NCBI GenBank assembly: GCA_018266105.1
Contig: JAFEBA010000037.1
Coordinates: forward strand, 44,911-108,910
From: a bacterium
GTDB lineage: Bacteria; Vulcanimicrobiota; Xenobia; Xenobiales; JADMJV01
Reading direction: 5' to 3'
DNA: 64,000 nucleotides
In this document: positions 9,002-16,904 of the stretch, piece after piece
How the letters are laid out: each line of letters opens with the position of its first letter
Numbering within the stretch: position 1 is the stretch's first letter
The notes under the pieces: model-generated
What the model saw: only the letters and a program-made list of their open reading frames with translations
Told to the model about the DNA's origin: nothing
Databases searched by the model: none
Position numbers and translations under genes: made by a program

Positions 9002-10372
9002 TCAGGGGGGCGGAGGTGCCGGTTTGCCGGTGCGGTGGTAATGCAGAATGGCGTTGGTGGCCAGGAAGCGCGAGCCTTTAAAGCCTCCCCAGGCCTCGGT
9101 TCCTGAAAGTAGCTCAACTTTCATGGCCTTGCCGGCCGCCACCAGCGAGATCTTGGAATTGTTCTGGGCGATGAAAGTGCAGTCCTTATACCGCGGCGCA
9201 CCACTTCCGACAAAAAAGATGCGGAGCGTGCGAGGGCCCAGCAAGGCTTGAGTGGCAAGTTGGGTAGGGTCGAGGACCAGCGGAACATCTCCGGGGGCGC
9301 CCGTCATCATGGTGGGATAGACGGCCGGATCGGAGGACCCGAGACGATTGTCCCAGTTGACCTTGCTGTTGGTGATGGTGACATTGCCGCCCACGTAGAT
9401 GTCGCAAGGCTGGCTACCGGTGGCGTCCGGACACTTGACCTCTGCATTGGTGACGGTCAAGTTGCCAGCAATGAAATACTCCCCTTTGGCGAGGCTCAAG
9501 GTGGTCCCGGTGACGCTGATGGATTTAAAATTTGCTGGCGTGAGCGAGTCGGGAGAGGTGATGTTCTTCACTACTCCGGCCGGCGAAAGGGCATCGCTCG
9601 GGTCACGAGGAGGACGGAAACGAGGAACCCTCGAGGGGGTCGGGTCTTGAGGCGCTGCCCAGCCCGGAGGGGTGGAGGTCCAGGTCACACCTGGGGGGCC
9701 GGGATTGCTGAGAACCGAGGCCGGGCCTTTGGGTCCCCAAAAGAGTCCTGATTTGATGACGGTGTTGGGGCCGGCCAGAGTGATTCCTCCCGCCTGAACG
9801 CTATTGGTGACGATGGCTCCAGACAGATAGGGCTTGAGTGAGCCTGCTCCGGCATTGACCGGAACGGAATAGCCGTCAATGGTCGAGTTGGTAATGGTAA
9901 CCTGGTCGGTACCGATAATGGTCGTATTGCTGGTGTAGCTACCCAGCGCCGCTTTGCTGTAGACCTTGGTGGTGTACTGACCAATATAGTCGCGAAGATC
10001 ACACTTGGCTTCGATGTAAACCATTCCCTTCGGGATCGCGCTGGTCACACCCGCGGGAGGATTGGGAGCCAGGTCGTTATTGTAGTTGTTGCAAATGCGA
10101 AGATCATAAACCAGCTCCGGATCACCCGGGACCGAAGCCCCGTGAACGTCACAGCTGTAGACATAGGATGTATTCAGTTCGTCCAGGGCCAGCTGCATAG
10201 CGCCGTAGGCACCATAGTTGGTGCGTCGCTCGAGTGTGCCGCGAGTGGTGTTACGCAATCCCAGGTTGACGGAGTCGGTTGTTCCCGCGGTCATCAAGAC
10301 AAACATAAAGGCAATGACCAGGACCAGAGCCACGACAGCAAAACCTAGAGGACCGCGCTTCTTGCTCACCAT
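9002..10372 (-). CDS. PilX-like pilus-associated protein
   Basis: 456 residues with an N-terminal KKRGPLGFAVVALVLVIAFMF stretch and a long secreted body. The short basic leader plus one hydrophobic helix resembles PilX/PilW-type minor pilus proteins rather than a classical prepilin, since no G|FxxxE site is present. The body is rich in Thr, Gly and Asn and carries repeated short beta-like segments (TVTNAEVKCPD, NVTITNSKVNWD) typical of a beta-helix or adhesin-like fold. It follows the pseudopilin gene at 10384 by 11 bp, so they form a two-gene unit. A second, larger protein of the same plan is at 59459. Role in pilus or pseudopilus assembly is inferred. Confidence 0.55.
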   Translation of the reverse strand: MVSKKRGPLGFAVVALVLVIAFMFVLMTAGTTDSVNLGLRNTTRGTLERRTNYGAYGAMQLALDELNTSYVYSCDVHGASVPGDPELVYDLRICNNYNNDLAPNPPAGVTSAIPKGMVYIEAKCDLRDYIGQYTTKVYSKAALGSYTSNTTIIGTDQVTITNSTIDGYSVPVNAGAGSLKPYLSGAIVTNSVQAGGITLAGPNTVIKSGLFWGPKGPASVLSNPGPPGVTWTSTPPGWAAPQDPTPSRVPRFRPPRDPSDALSPAGVVKNITSPDSLTPANFKSISVTGTTLSLAKGEYFIAGNLTVTNAEVKCPDATGSQPCDIYVGGNVTITNSKVNWDNRLGSSDPAVYPTMMTGAPGDVPLVLDPTQLATQALLGPRTLRIFFVGSGAPRYKDCTFIAQNNSKISLVAAGKAMKVELLSGTEAWGGFKGSRFLATNAILHYHRTGKPAPPPP

Positions 10373-10383
10373 AATACTTTCCG

Positions 10384-10992
10384 CTAGTTGCGGGCGAAGA
10401 CCTCTGTTTCCATCTCGAATCCGTAGTTTTTGCCGTAGTTGGAGGGTAGGTCAATGCGCAGTACCATCGTAAGGTTCGAGTTCTCTTTGGTGCATTCAAA
10501 CTTGGTGACATGTCGCGAGACCACACTCATGGGGTAGCCTTTGGTGAGAAAGAGGTCGATGGGATCCGCTGGAGGCGGATAAGGAAGCTTGGGGTCGAGT
10601 CGCGCAACTGAGCGCACCACACAGGTATCGGGGCCCACGTTTCGCTTGTAGAAGGCTACGTACTTGCACCACAGCAGTCGGCCCGCGGAATCGTATTCGA
10701 TCGCGCCGGTTTTAGCGTCGCGTGGGCTGGCGAAGACGACCCCATAGTTGGTGGAGCTATTGGGATCAAGAGTGCTGTTTCCGACCGTGAAGCAGTCGTC
10801 GTTGGTCTCTTGAAACTGCTGAGCAATTGAGCGGAGTGTCAGAATCGCTTCTTTCTGGAGGTCGGACTTGGCATTGCTCACCAGCAAATAGCGGGAACCA
10901 GCCTTAACGAGGGCTGCGATCCCCATCAGGCAAACCCCAAGAACTGCCTGAGCGGCAATCAGTTCAATCAATGAGTATGCCCGACGTTTCAT
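10384..10992 (-). CDS. Type IV pilin-like / pseudopilin protein
   Basis: 202 residues from ATG 10992, beginning MKRRAYSLIELIAAQAVLG. This is the prepilin pattern of a short basic leader, a processing site, Glu at +5 and a hydrophobic helix. The residue before the cleavage point is Ala (RRA|YSLIE) rather than the near-invariant Gly. The remainder is soluble, with Cys pairs that could form disulfides. A TTG at 11001 (MVR extension) is an alternative start. It is probably a minor pseudopilin of a type IV pilus or type II secretion machine, and is divergent from another pilin-like gene at 11070. Confidence 0.65.
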   Translation of the reverse strand: MKRRAYSLIELIAAQAVLGVCLMGIAALVKAGSRYLLVSNAKSDLQKEAILTLRSIAQQFQETNDDCFTVGNSTLDPNSSTNYGVVFASPRDAKTGAIEYDSAGRLLWCKYVAFYKRNVGPDTCVVRSVARLDPKLPYPPPADPIDLFLTKGYPMSVVSRHVTKFECTKENSNLTMVLRIDLPSNYGKNYGFEMETEVFARN

Positions 10993-11069
10993 CCTGACCA
11001 AGCCAATTCTGGTTGAACGTCAAATTCCCTGGGCGAGGAATCCTGACGAGGCTCAAGAAACCTGACTTT

Positions 11070-11468
11070 ATGCGCCGCGGATTTAGTATCGCTGAGTGTC
11101 TGATCGCAGCCGTCCTGCTTTGCGGCATGGCGGTGGCACTCTTTGGAGTGTGGGCGATGCACGCCAAGGCCTCCGCTCAGAGTCGCGAAGCCATGGTGGC
11201 GACTTTCTGGGGAGAGCAGGTAATGGAAGAGAAGCTCTCTCAGGGCTATACCGTCAAGTCGGATCTCTACGCCAATCCCCCATTTGTGGCCAAGCACATC
11301 GTCGATGGTCAGGACGTCCAGACACTTTTCTATTATCGGACCTACGTCGCCGATAACCCTACCCCGACCAATCCGGGCCTCAAAACCATTACCGTGGAGG
11401 TCGCCTGGGAGCACGCCGGTTCGTGGAAGTCAGTGCGACTTCTTACGCGCTTGGGTTGGCAGGGGTAA
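11070..11468 (+). CDS. Pseudopilin (PilV/GspI-like)
   Basis: 132 residues from ATG 11070: leader MRRG, then FSIAECLIAAVLLCGMAVA. This is a good class III signal with Gly at -1 and Glu at +5. A longer frame from TTG 11013 is open, but it would put 19 residues before the leader, so the shorter start is favoured although its ribosome site is weak. The body (~100 residues) has the FWGEQVMEEKL and TVEVAW segments seen in minor pseudopilins of PilV/GspI type. It is divergent from the pilin-like gene ending at 10384. Confidence 0.65.
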   Translation: MRRGFSIAECLIAAVLLCGMAVALFGVWAMHAKASAQSREAMVATFWGEQVMEEKLSQGYTVKSDLYANPPFVAKHIVDGQDVQTLFYYRTYVADNPTPTNPGLKTITVEVAWEHAGSWKSVRLLTRLGWQG

Positions 11469-11487
11469 GCGCCTGAGGTTGTTGGCG

Positions 11488-12327
11488 TTAAGTGTCCGGC
11501 TCTGGACCTTCCGGATCATACTTGGGAAGGCTCGAATTGGAGTCCAGGCTGGGAGTCGTTTCCTGAGTCGCCGCGCTGGCCCGGGTTTCTCGCTTTTTCA
11601 GTCGATGCAGAGTGATGGGTTCGATCTGACCCTGTAGTTCTTGACCCGGGCCGGCAGTCAGTTTTACTTCTTTTTGCTTGGGTGGGAAGCCAGGGGCGTC
11701 TACCAGGAACGTGATCTGGTCGGGGGTTGAGGGCAGTGAGGTCTGGACTTCCATGGTGTAGTCGCCTTCCACGCCTAATTGAAAGGCGACTTTGGCGTGT
11801 CTCTGGGTGCGGTGGAACTTGCCATCTTCGCCGCGCTCCTGAATGGAGCCGTCCCGGTCGATCTGCCACTCCGGTCGTTTCAGGCGCAAACCAAGCTGAA
11901 TACGGTCAGGATAATCCGCACCCAGTTCCTGGCGACTGACCAGAGCCAGGTGGCCGCTCAGATGTAAGCGATAATCTTTGTCTCGCGCAGCACGTTTCCA
12001 AAGGATGGCCCCAATCCCCGCCAGAACGAGCAGAGTTACAAAGGCGAGCCCAAGTCTGCGCCAATCCAACATGCTTAGAAGCGAAGGTTCACTCTTTTTC
12101 ACTGACGCCGGTTTCGGCGGAACGGGTGGGGTGGGCTTGGTTGGCGAGGTGGGCTTGGTAGCTACAGCTTGTCGAGCGGGGGGCGGACCAGACTGGTCCA
12201 CTTCCAAACGGGTCACTTGCAGGCGCCTGCGTTGAAGCTGCTCACGGGCTCCCTGCTCATCGGCAGCTTCTAGGAACCCCGTCTTCTGTCCCCCATCCTC
12301 CCCTCGGGCAATAAACCGGTAGCGCAT
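11488..12327 (-). CDS. Membrane protein with GspF-N-like domain
   Basis: 279 residues. The first ~42 residues (MRYRFIARGEDGGQKTGFLE, then AREQLQRRRLQVTRLEV) match the pattern of the small N-terminal region of GspF/PilC inner-membrane platform proteins (Y-x-A-x-D-x-x-G, G-x-x-x-A, A-x-x-x-L-x-x-x-G/R-L-x-V). A Pro/Lys/Thr linker (45-85), a membrane helix (LGLAFVTLLVLAGIGAILW, ~93-111) and a C-terminal domain with PEGA-like phrases (DQITFLVDAPGFPPKQKEVKL) follow. The GspF at 19438 lacks exactly this N-terminal region. Function unknown; a link to secretion or pilus assembly is inferred from the domain and the pilin neighbours. Confidence 0.6.
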   Translation of the reverse strand: MRYRFIARGEDGGQKTGFLEAADEQGAREQLQRRRLQVTRLEVDQSGPPPARQAVATKPTSPTKPTPPVPPKPASVKKSEPSLLSMLDWRRLGLAFVTLLVLAGIGAILWKRAARDKDYRLHLSGHLALVSRQELGADYPDRIQLGLRLKRPEWQIDRDGSIQERGEDGKFHRTQRHAKVAFQLGVEGDYTMEVQTSLPSTPDQITFLVDAPGFPPKQKEVKLTAGPGQELQGQIEPITLHRLKKRETRASAATQETTPSLDSNSSLPKYDPEGPEPDT

Positions 12328-12401
12328 TAGTGCGGATTTCGTTATGCATACAAGGTCTCCTCGCTCCAGGGATCGAGCTTCCTTGAGAGGAAGCCATCCG
12401 C

Positions 12402-13130
12402 ATGAGATGGTCGGTTCCCTTGTGTCTTACGATGTTGCTCTTTTCTGGTTGCTCTGGCGCAAAGGGAGGGGCAGTAACGCCTTCTCCCACTCCTGGTCAG
12501 ACCGGCAGTGCCCCGGGTCGGTGGAATAGTCCCGATGAAAGCCGGTGGGTGGAGTTGACTCCTAAGGGCACGGTGGCGGTGGTCAGCAAGGAACAGGCCC
12601 TGATTGGGACTTACGTCGTCAGGGGGAATGAAGTCGAGCCGCGATTTTCCGCTCTCAATTCGAGCAAGCCGAGCCGGTCAGCCGGTGTCTGGAAGATGCG
12701 TCTAGATGGTGACCAGTTGCGGGTGACCAATCCCGATCAGCGAAGCGATGATTACAGGCGCTCTCCGGGGCCTCCGGAGTTAAAGGACTCCCCCCTGTTG
12801 GGACGCTGGGAGTGGACTCGCAAAGGCAGTCAAAAGGTCAATTCTTTTGAGTTTACGCCTTCTGGGAGTTTCATCTCCGTTCGCTGGCTTCATCCGAAAG
12901 GTCAAGGGGGCTCCAAAGGGAGGCCCAAAGGTGAGCTGGAGGAGTTACGCGAGGCCGGGACCTACCGTGTGGATGGGAACGCTATTTACCTGACGACCTT
13001 CCGAAAACATAAAGCGAGCCGCAAACTGCAGTTCCAGCTGGTCTCCGGGGTCGATCACGATAAGCTGATGATCACACATACGCGCCCGGATGGAACCGTA
13101 GCGACCGCTGAATACAGGCGAATCCCCTAG
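12402..13130 (+). CDS. Lipoprotein of unknown function
   Basis: 242 residues starting MRWSVPLCLTMLLFSGC, a lipoprotein signal with lipobox LFSGC (Cys ~17). A Pro/Gly/Ser linker follows, then two related stretches (SRWVELTPKGTVAVVSKE and SFEFTPSGSFISVRW), each preceded by a G-x-W or WN motif. This looks like a duplicated small beta-sandwich of lipocalin or META style. The ribosome site AGAGGA sits ~10 nt before the ATG. It is divergent from the gene at 11488-12327. No enzyme motif seen. Confidence 0.6.
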   Translation: MRWSVPLCLTMLLFSGCSGAKGGAVTPSPTPGQTGSAPGRWNSPDESRWVELTPKGTVAVVSKEQALIGTYVVRGNEVEPRFSALNSSKPSRSAGVWKMRLDGDQLRVTNPDQRSDDYRRSPGPPELKDSPLLGRWEWTRKGSQKVNSFEFTPSGSFISVRWLHPKGQGGSKGRPKGELEELREAGTYRVDGNAIYLTTFRKHKASRKLQFQLVSGVDHDKLMITHTRPDGTVATAEYRRIP

Positions 13131-13214
13131 GGCACTCGCTAAGGTTTCCTTCCCTGGATGCCTTGAAACGCAGCTACTCCATCTGGGATTCGCTATAATT
13201 CGCTTGCGACGCCC

Positions 13215-13661
13215 TCAGAACGGGTCAGAGTCGTCGTCGTCATCATCATCATCGTCGTCATCGTCATCATCATCGTCGTCATCATCGTCATCGTCGTCGT
13301 CATCATCATCATCGTCGTCGTCGCCGCCGCCGCCGGAATCCACATAGTAGCCGAAGTCGTCCTCGCCGCCGCCTTCCATGTCCGCGCTACCGATGCCCAA
13401 AAGTGACCAGGCGGCCGTGGGGACAGGTTGATCCGGGTAAACGGGGATAGGTGGAGGAGCAGCCATCAGGGGAACCAGAGCGAGCCGCATCAACGCAATG
13501 GGCAACTTCAGTGGAACCAGATGCTCTTGGGTGCTGGCCGCCGCGAAGACCGGATGTTTCTTCGGGTGGGTGTGGGCGACCGCAGAATGCGGCATAAATC
13601 GGGCAGTCTGGCACAGGACCAGCAGCGTGAGGGTCGACAGCGAAGTCGCCAAACGTTTCAT
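13215..13661 (-). CDS. Secreted protein with a 31-residue poly-aspartate tail
   Basis: 148 residues from ATG 13661, chosen over the further-upstream start because it begins a clean signal peptide (MKRLATSLSTLTLLVLCQT). The middle (~40-100) is Pro/Leu-rich. The C-terminal third has an acidic lead (GGGEDDFGYYVDSGGGG) and then 31 consecutive Asp residues before SDPF at the end. The protein should be exported and extremely acidic, which would suit Ca2+ or other cation binding, but this is inference. The gene converges on the lipoprotein at 12402. Confidence 0.6.
   Translation of the reverse strand: MKRLATSLSTLTLLVLCQTARFMPHSAVAHTHPKKHPVFAAASTQEHLVPLKLPIALMRLALVPLMAAPPPIPVYPDQPVPTAAWSLLGIGSADMEGGGEDDFGYYVDSGGGGDDDDDDDDDDDDDDDDDDDDDDDDDDDDDDDSDPF
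13230..13322 (-). repeat. (GAY)31 trinucleotide tract encoding poly-Asp
   Basis: 93 bp of uninterrupted Asp codons on the minus strand. GAT and GAC are mixed irregularly rather than forming a pure microsatellite. The mixture implies that the amino-acid run, not only DNA slippage, is being kept. Four Gly codons flank it on the upstream side. Confidence 0.9.
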
Positions 13662-13699
13662 CCCCGAAAGTATACAGCTAAAATGGTCAGAAAACCTGC

Positions 13700-15124
13700 T
13701 CACAGCCAACGATAGCTGGAGGGAGCTTCGGGACCGGGGAGATTGATCCAGGAGTTGTGGAAAAAACCGTTGTAGCGGTAGCGCTCGGGTTGGAAGTCGG
13801 GGATGTCGATCAGCTTGGCCCGCTCAGTATGGCCGTCAAGCTGCTCCCACATTTCGATTTTTAGATGGTCGGGCTGGTAGCGAGCACAGAGCTCCTGGGC
13901 CCAGAAGTAGTAGATGTAAGGATCGCCAAAGGTGCGCACCTGGGCCGAGGTCAGCATCCTGGGGTTGAAAACCAGGGTTTGCTCGTCGCCTTCTTTTACG
14001 GTTCCTTTTGGATGATAATTGCGCAGCAGATCGGGACCTTGATAAACCTCGACCTCGACCTCGGTCTCCTCCAGTGGTTCCAGGGTGCCGTCTTCCAGGA
14101 TGGCGCCGTTGCGCCAGGGGCGATGCAGGTTAAAGACATAGCTGCGGTCACCCTTGCTGAACTCGGCCCGGAAGTCTACGGCCCGGTTGGCATCAAACAT
14201 AAAGACTCCGAAATACTTGCCTTCGTGAGTCAGGCGGGCGTCGCCGGGAATGAGAAAGTGCCAGAGCCCGCCCGCCAGCAGCAGCAGTTGCAGCAGCCAG
14301 GCGGGTATGTCCGCTCGCCGGAAACGATAGCCGGCCGCGATGGGTTGATCGAAGTCCAGAAAACAACCGACTACGATCGGGGTCATCAAGCTGGTGTATT
14401 TGAAACCAACCAGCAAGCCCGAATAGAGATGGAAGACGATGTAGATACCCCAGACGATTAGACGCGGAGTTCGCCAGCGCATAAACCAGACCCAGGGAAG
14501 CACCAGTTCCATGAAGATGATGCCCTGCTGCGCGACCATCACAAAGGTGGGATCTTCCGGCAACAACGGAAGCTTGCCGGGCACCGAGTTGAAGTATTCG
14601 CCCAGCAGCCAGGATGGGGTCAGTTTGATAAAGCCGCTCATCAGGTAGCTGACGACCAGCGAGACGCGAATGAAAAAGAGCTTGCTGCCGGATGGCGCCA
14701 GCAGAAAAGCCAGCGTATAGACCAGATGTAGATGGTGAAAGTTGGCGAACAGGCGCAGGTCGCTCAGGTAAAAGAAGAGCTTGTTCACCCACAGGATGGC
14801 CATGATCAGAAGCGGTAGGGTGGTCTCTTTCAAATACAAAAGAGAGAGCGCGGCCATCAGCGCGGTCAGACCCAGGCCATACAGATAGTATTTGGTCTGG
14901 ATATGGTTTAGAAAAATCAGCCAGCGAGAGTGCTCAAAGAGAAAAAAAGGTACGTAGTTGGCCGTCTCGGTGCCCTTGGTGGACAAGGCCGCGGCAGACC
15001 TCCACCAGTCGAAGAACGTCATGTGGAAGTAGTACAGCAAGGCGCCGCAAATCAGGCGCAGCCGGGGATCGGCGTCCACCTCGCTGGCTCCCAGCCATTC
15101 CCCCAGTCGCGTCCAGAGCCGCAC
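13700..15124 (-). CDS. HTTM-like polytopic membrane protein
   Basis: 474 residues. The first ~290 contain about eight hydrophobic segments, with His/Asp-containing loops (YYFHMTFFDWWRSA, LRLFANFHHLHLVYTLAF, GFIKLTPSWLLGEYFNSVPG, HLYSGLLVGFKYTSLMTP). This resembles the horizontally transferred transmembrane (HTTM)/vitamin K-dependent carboxylase-like superfamily. The C-terminal ~180 residues are soluble and beta-rich (ANRAVDFRAEFSKGDRSYVF), as in longer members. The GTG start at 15124 has no close ribosome site. Catalytic activity cannot be claimed. It is divergent from the S9 peptidase gene at 15162. Confidence 0.6.
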   Translation of the reverse strand: MRLWTRLGEWLGASEVDADPRLRLICGALLYYFHMTFFDWWRSAAALSTKGTETANYVPFFLFEHSRWLIFLNHIQTKYYLYGLGLTALMAALSLLYLKETTLPLLIMAILWVNKLFFYLSDLRLFANFHHLHLVYTLAFLLAPSGSKLFFIRVSLVVSYLMSGFIKLTPSWLLGEYFNSVPGKLPLLPEDPTFVMVAQQGIIFMELVLPWVWFMRWRTPRLIVWGIYIVFHLYSGLLVGFKYTSLMTPIVVGCFLDFDQPIAAGYRFRRADIPAWLLQLLLLAGGLWHFLIPGDARLTHEGKYFGVFMFDANRAVDFRAEFSKGDRSYVFNLHRPWRNGAILEDGTLEPLEETEVEVEVYQGPDLLRNYHPKGTVKEGDEQTLVFNPRMLTSAQVRTFGDPYIYYFWAQELCARYQPDHLKIEMWEQLDGHTERAKLIDIPDFQPERYRYNGFFHNSWINLPGPEAPSSYRWL

Positions 15125-15161
15125 GCAAGGATTTTCTCAAAGCCTCCCCTAAAGTCCTGGG

Positions 15162-16904
15162 ATGACGACGCGCCGGGCCGGGCTTATGCTGCTGGGTTGC
15201 CTGGCCGGTTGCGCCCACCAGGCAAGCCCCCTTCAGGAAAACTTCTATGAGGTAGCGCGTCCGCGTTGGAATCGCAACGGTGATCTGGCCTACCTGAGCG
15301 ATGAGAGCGGTTCCTGGCGTGCCCATGTCATGCTCAAGGCCGGGGGAAGTAGTCGAATCGTGCCGCTGGCCAACGTGACTCTGGCGGCCTGGGATCCTCG
15401 TCGAGCCACTCTGGCTCTGCAATATGACCCGGATGGAACGGAGAGTTTTCAGCTCTCGGAGTGGTCTCCCCAGAACGGACAGATCCGGCCTTTGGCCGTC
15501 AAGCCGGGAGCGGTTCACCATTTTGGGACTTTTTCTCGGACCGGGCACCTGGCTTTCAGCCAGAACGAACGCAGCCCGGCTGATTTTGATCTTCAGCTGG
15601 ACGGGGCTCCAAGCCAGTCCTTGAAGGGCTACAATGTGCCGGTCCGATTCGCGCCGGATGGACGCAAGCTGCTGTATTACAATCAGCCTTCCACTTTAGA
15701 GCAACAGCTTTTTGAGATCGACCTGGCCAGCGGGCGTCGCCAGCAGTTGACGCCCGCAGATGGACATAGTCTCTATCTGGACGCGGCCTACCAGGGTCGG
15801 AGTCGGTTGTGGATGCTCTCTAATTTAGGATCGGACTATCTAGGTCTGGTGGAGTGGCGTCGCGGCGGAGGCTTTCACAGCTTGTGGCGCTGCCAGGCCG
15901 ACATTGAAGACTGGGCCTATGACCGCAAGTCGGGCATGCTGGCGCTGGCCGTTAACCAACAAGGCTATTCTTCTCTTCAATTCGATCCGCCTCAGAAGCT
16001 TCAGGGCTTACCGGCCGGTGTTTACACCCAGCTGGGTTTTCGCTCGGATGGCTCGCTGACTCTGCAGGTTGATGGGCCGACTCAGCCTTCCTCGGTCTGG
16101 CAGGTCTGGCCGGCTCTCGGAAAGGTGCAGAGGTTGCTGGGTCAGCAGGCGCTTGCAAGTCCTCTGGTCTGGCCCATTCCGGTCCGATTCAAGGCCGCCG
16201 ACGGCATCGAGCTGGGCGGATTGTTGAGCTGGCCGGAGCGGCCGCGGGCCGGATTGGTGGTCCTGCATGGCGGCCCCGCCAACCAGGCGCGGCCCACCTT
16301 TTCCCCTCTGTATGTGAATCTGGCTCGTCGTGGCGTGGCCGTGCTCCAGTTGGACGTGCGTGGCAGCACCGGCTACGGCCGTCGCTTCGCCTCCCTGGAT
16401 GACGGTCCCGGACGCTTACAGGCGGTCGGGGACGTTCAGGCCGGCGCCGAGTATCTGCGCTCCCGGGGAATTCAGCGCCTGGCCCTGATGGGGCACTCTT
16501 ACGGAGGTTATCTGGCCTGGCTCAGCGCCGAGCAGCATCCCGAGAGTTGGAGCTGCCTGGTGGTGGGTTCCGCTATCAGCGATCCGCCCGCCTACTTTAA
16601 GACGACCGCCGCCTGGAGGGTGGAGAATCGTCGGGCTGAGTATGGTCTTGGACTGGACCCCAGGTTGTCTCCCATCACTCAGGTCAATCGTCTTAAAATG
16701 CCCGTCTTTCTCTATCACGGTCGGCACGACAGTCGGGTGCCTTTTGCACAAGGTCAGCTGATGGCTGAGGCTTTAAAGGCCCAGGGCACGCGCCTGGAGT
16801 GGCTGGAGTTTTCGGATGAAGGCCACCATCTGTTGGGTCCGGCCAATCGCCGCCTGCTGGCTGAGCGTGTGGATCAATTCTTGCAGAGTGGACTGGGTTT
16901 ATGA
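15162..16904 (+). CDS. S9-family prolyl oligopeptidase-like lipoprotein peptidase
   Basis: 580 residues. The N-terminal signal MTTRRAGLMLLGCLAGCAHQ has lipobox LAGC (Cys ~17). Residues ~25-330 form WD/propeller-like repeats (RWNRNGDLAYLSDESGSW, VRFAPDGRKLLYYN). The C-terminal ~250 residues are an alpha/beta hydrolase with LHGGPANQARPTFS, nucleophile Ser in MGHSYGGYLAW, Asp in YHGRHDSRVPF and His in SDEGHHLLG. Family members are serine peptidases cleaving short peptides (dipeptidyl or acylaminoacyl peptidases). The stop overlaps the next lipoprotein gene by 4 bp, so the two are co-translated. Confidence 0.88.
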   Translation: MTTRRAGLMLLGCLAGCAHQASPLQENFYEVARPRWNRNGDLAYLSDESGSWRAHVMLKAGGSSRIVPLANVTLAAWDPRRATLALQYDPDGTESFQLSEWSPQNGQIRPLAVKPGAVHHFGTFSRTGHLAFSQNERSPADFDLQLDGAPSQSLKGYNVPVRFAPDGRKLLYYNQPSTLEQQLFEIDLASGRRQQLTPADGHSLYLDAAYQGRSRLWMLSNLGSDYLGLVEWRRGGGFHSLWRCQADIEDWAYDRKSGMLALAVNQQGYSSLQFDPPQKLQGLPAGVYTQLGFRSDGSLTLQVDGPTQPSSVWQVWPALGKVQRLLGQQALASPLVWPIPVRFKAADGIELGGLLSWPERPRAGLVVLHGGPANQARPTFSPLYVNLARRGVAVLQLDVRGSTGYGRRFASLDDGPGRLQAVGDVQAGAEYLRSRGIQRLALMGHSYGGYLAWLSAEQHPESWSCLVVGSAISDPPAYFKTTAAWRVENRRAEYGLGLDPRLSPITQVNRLKMPVFLYHGRHDSRVPFAQGQLMAEALKAQGTRLEWLEFSDEGHHLLGPANRRLLAERVDQFLQSGLGL

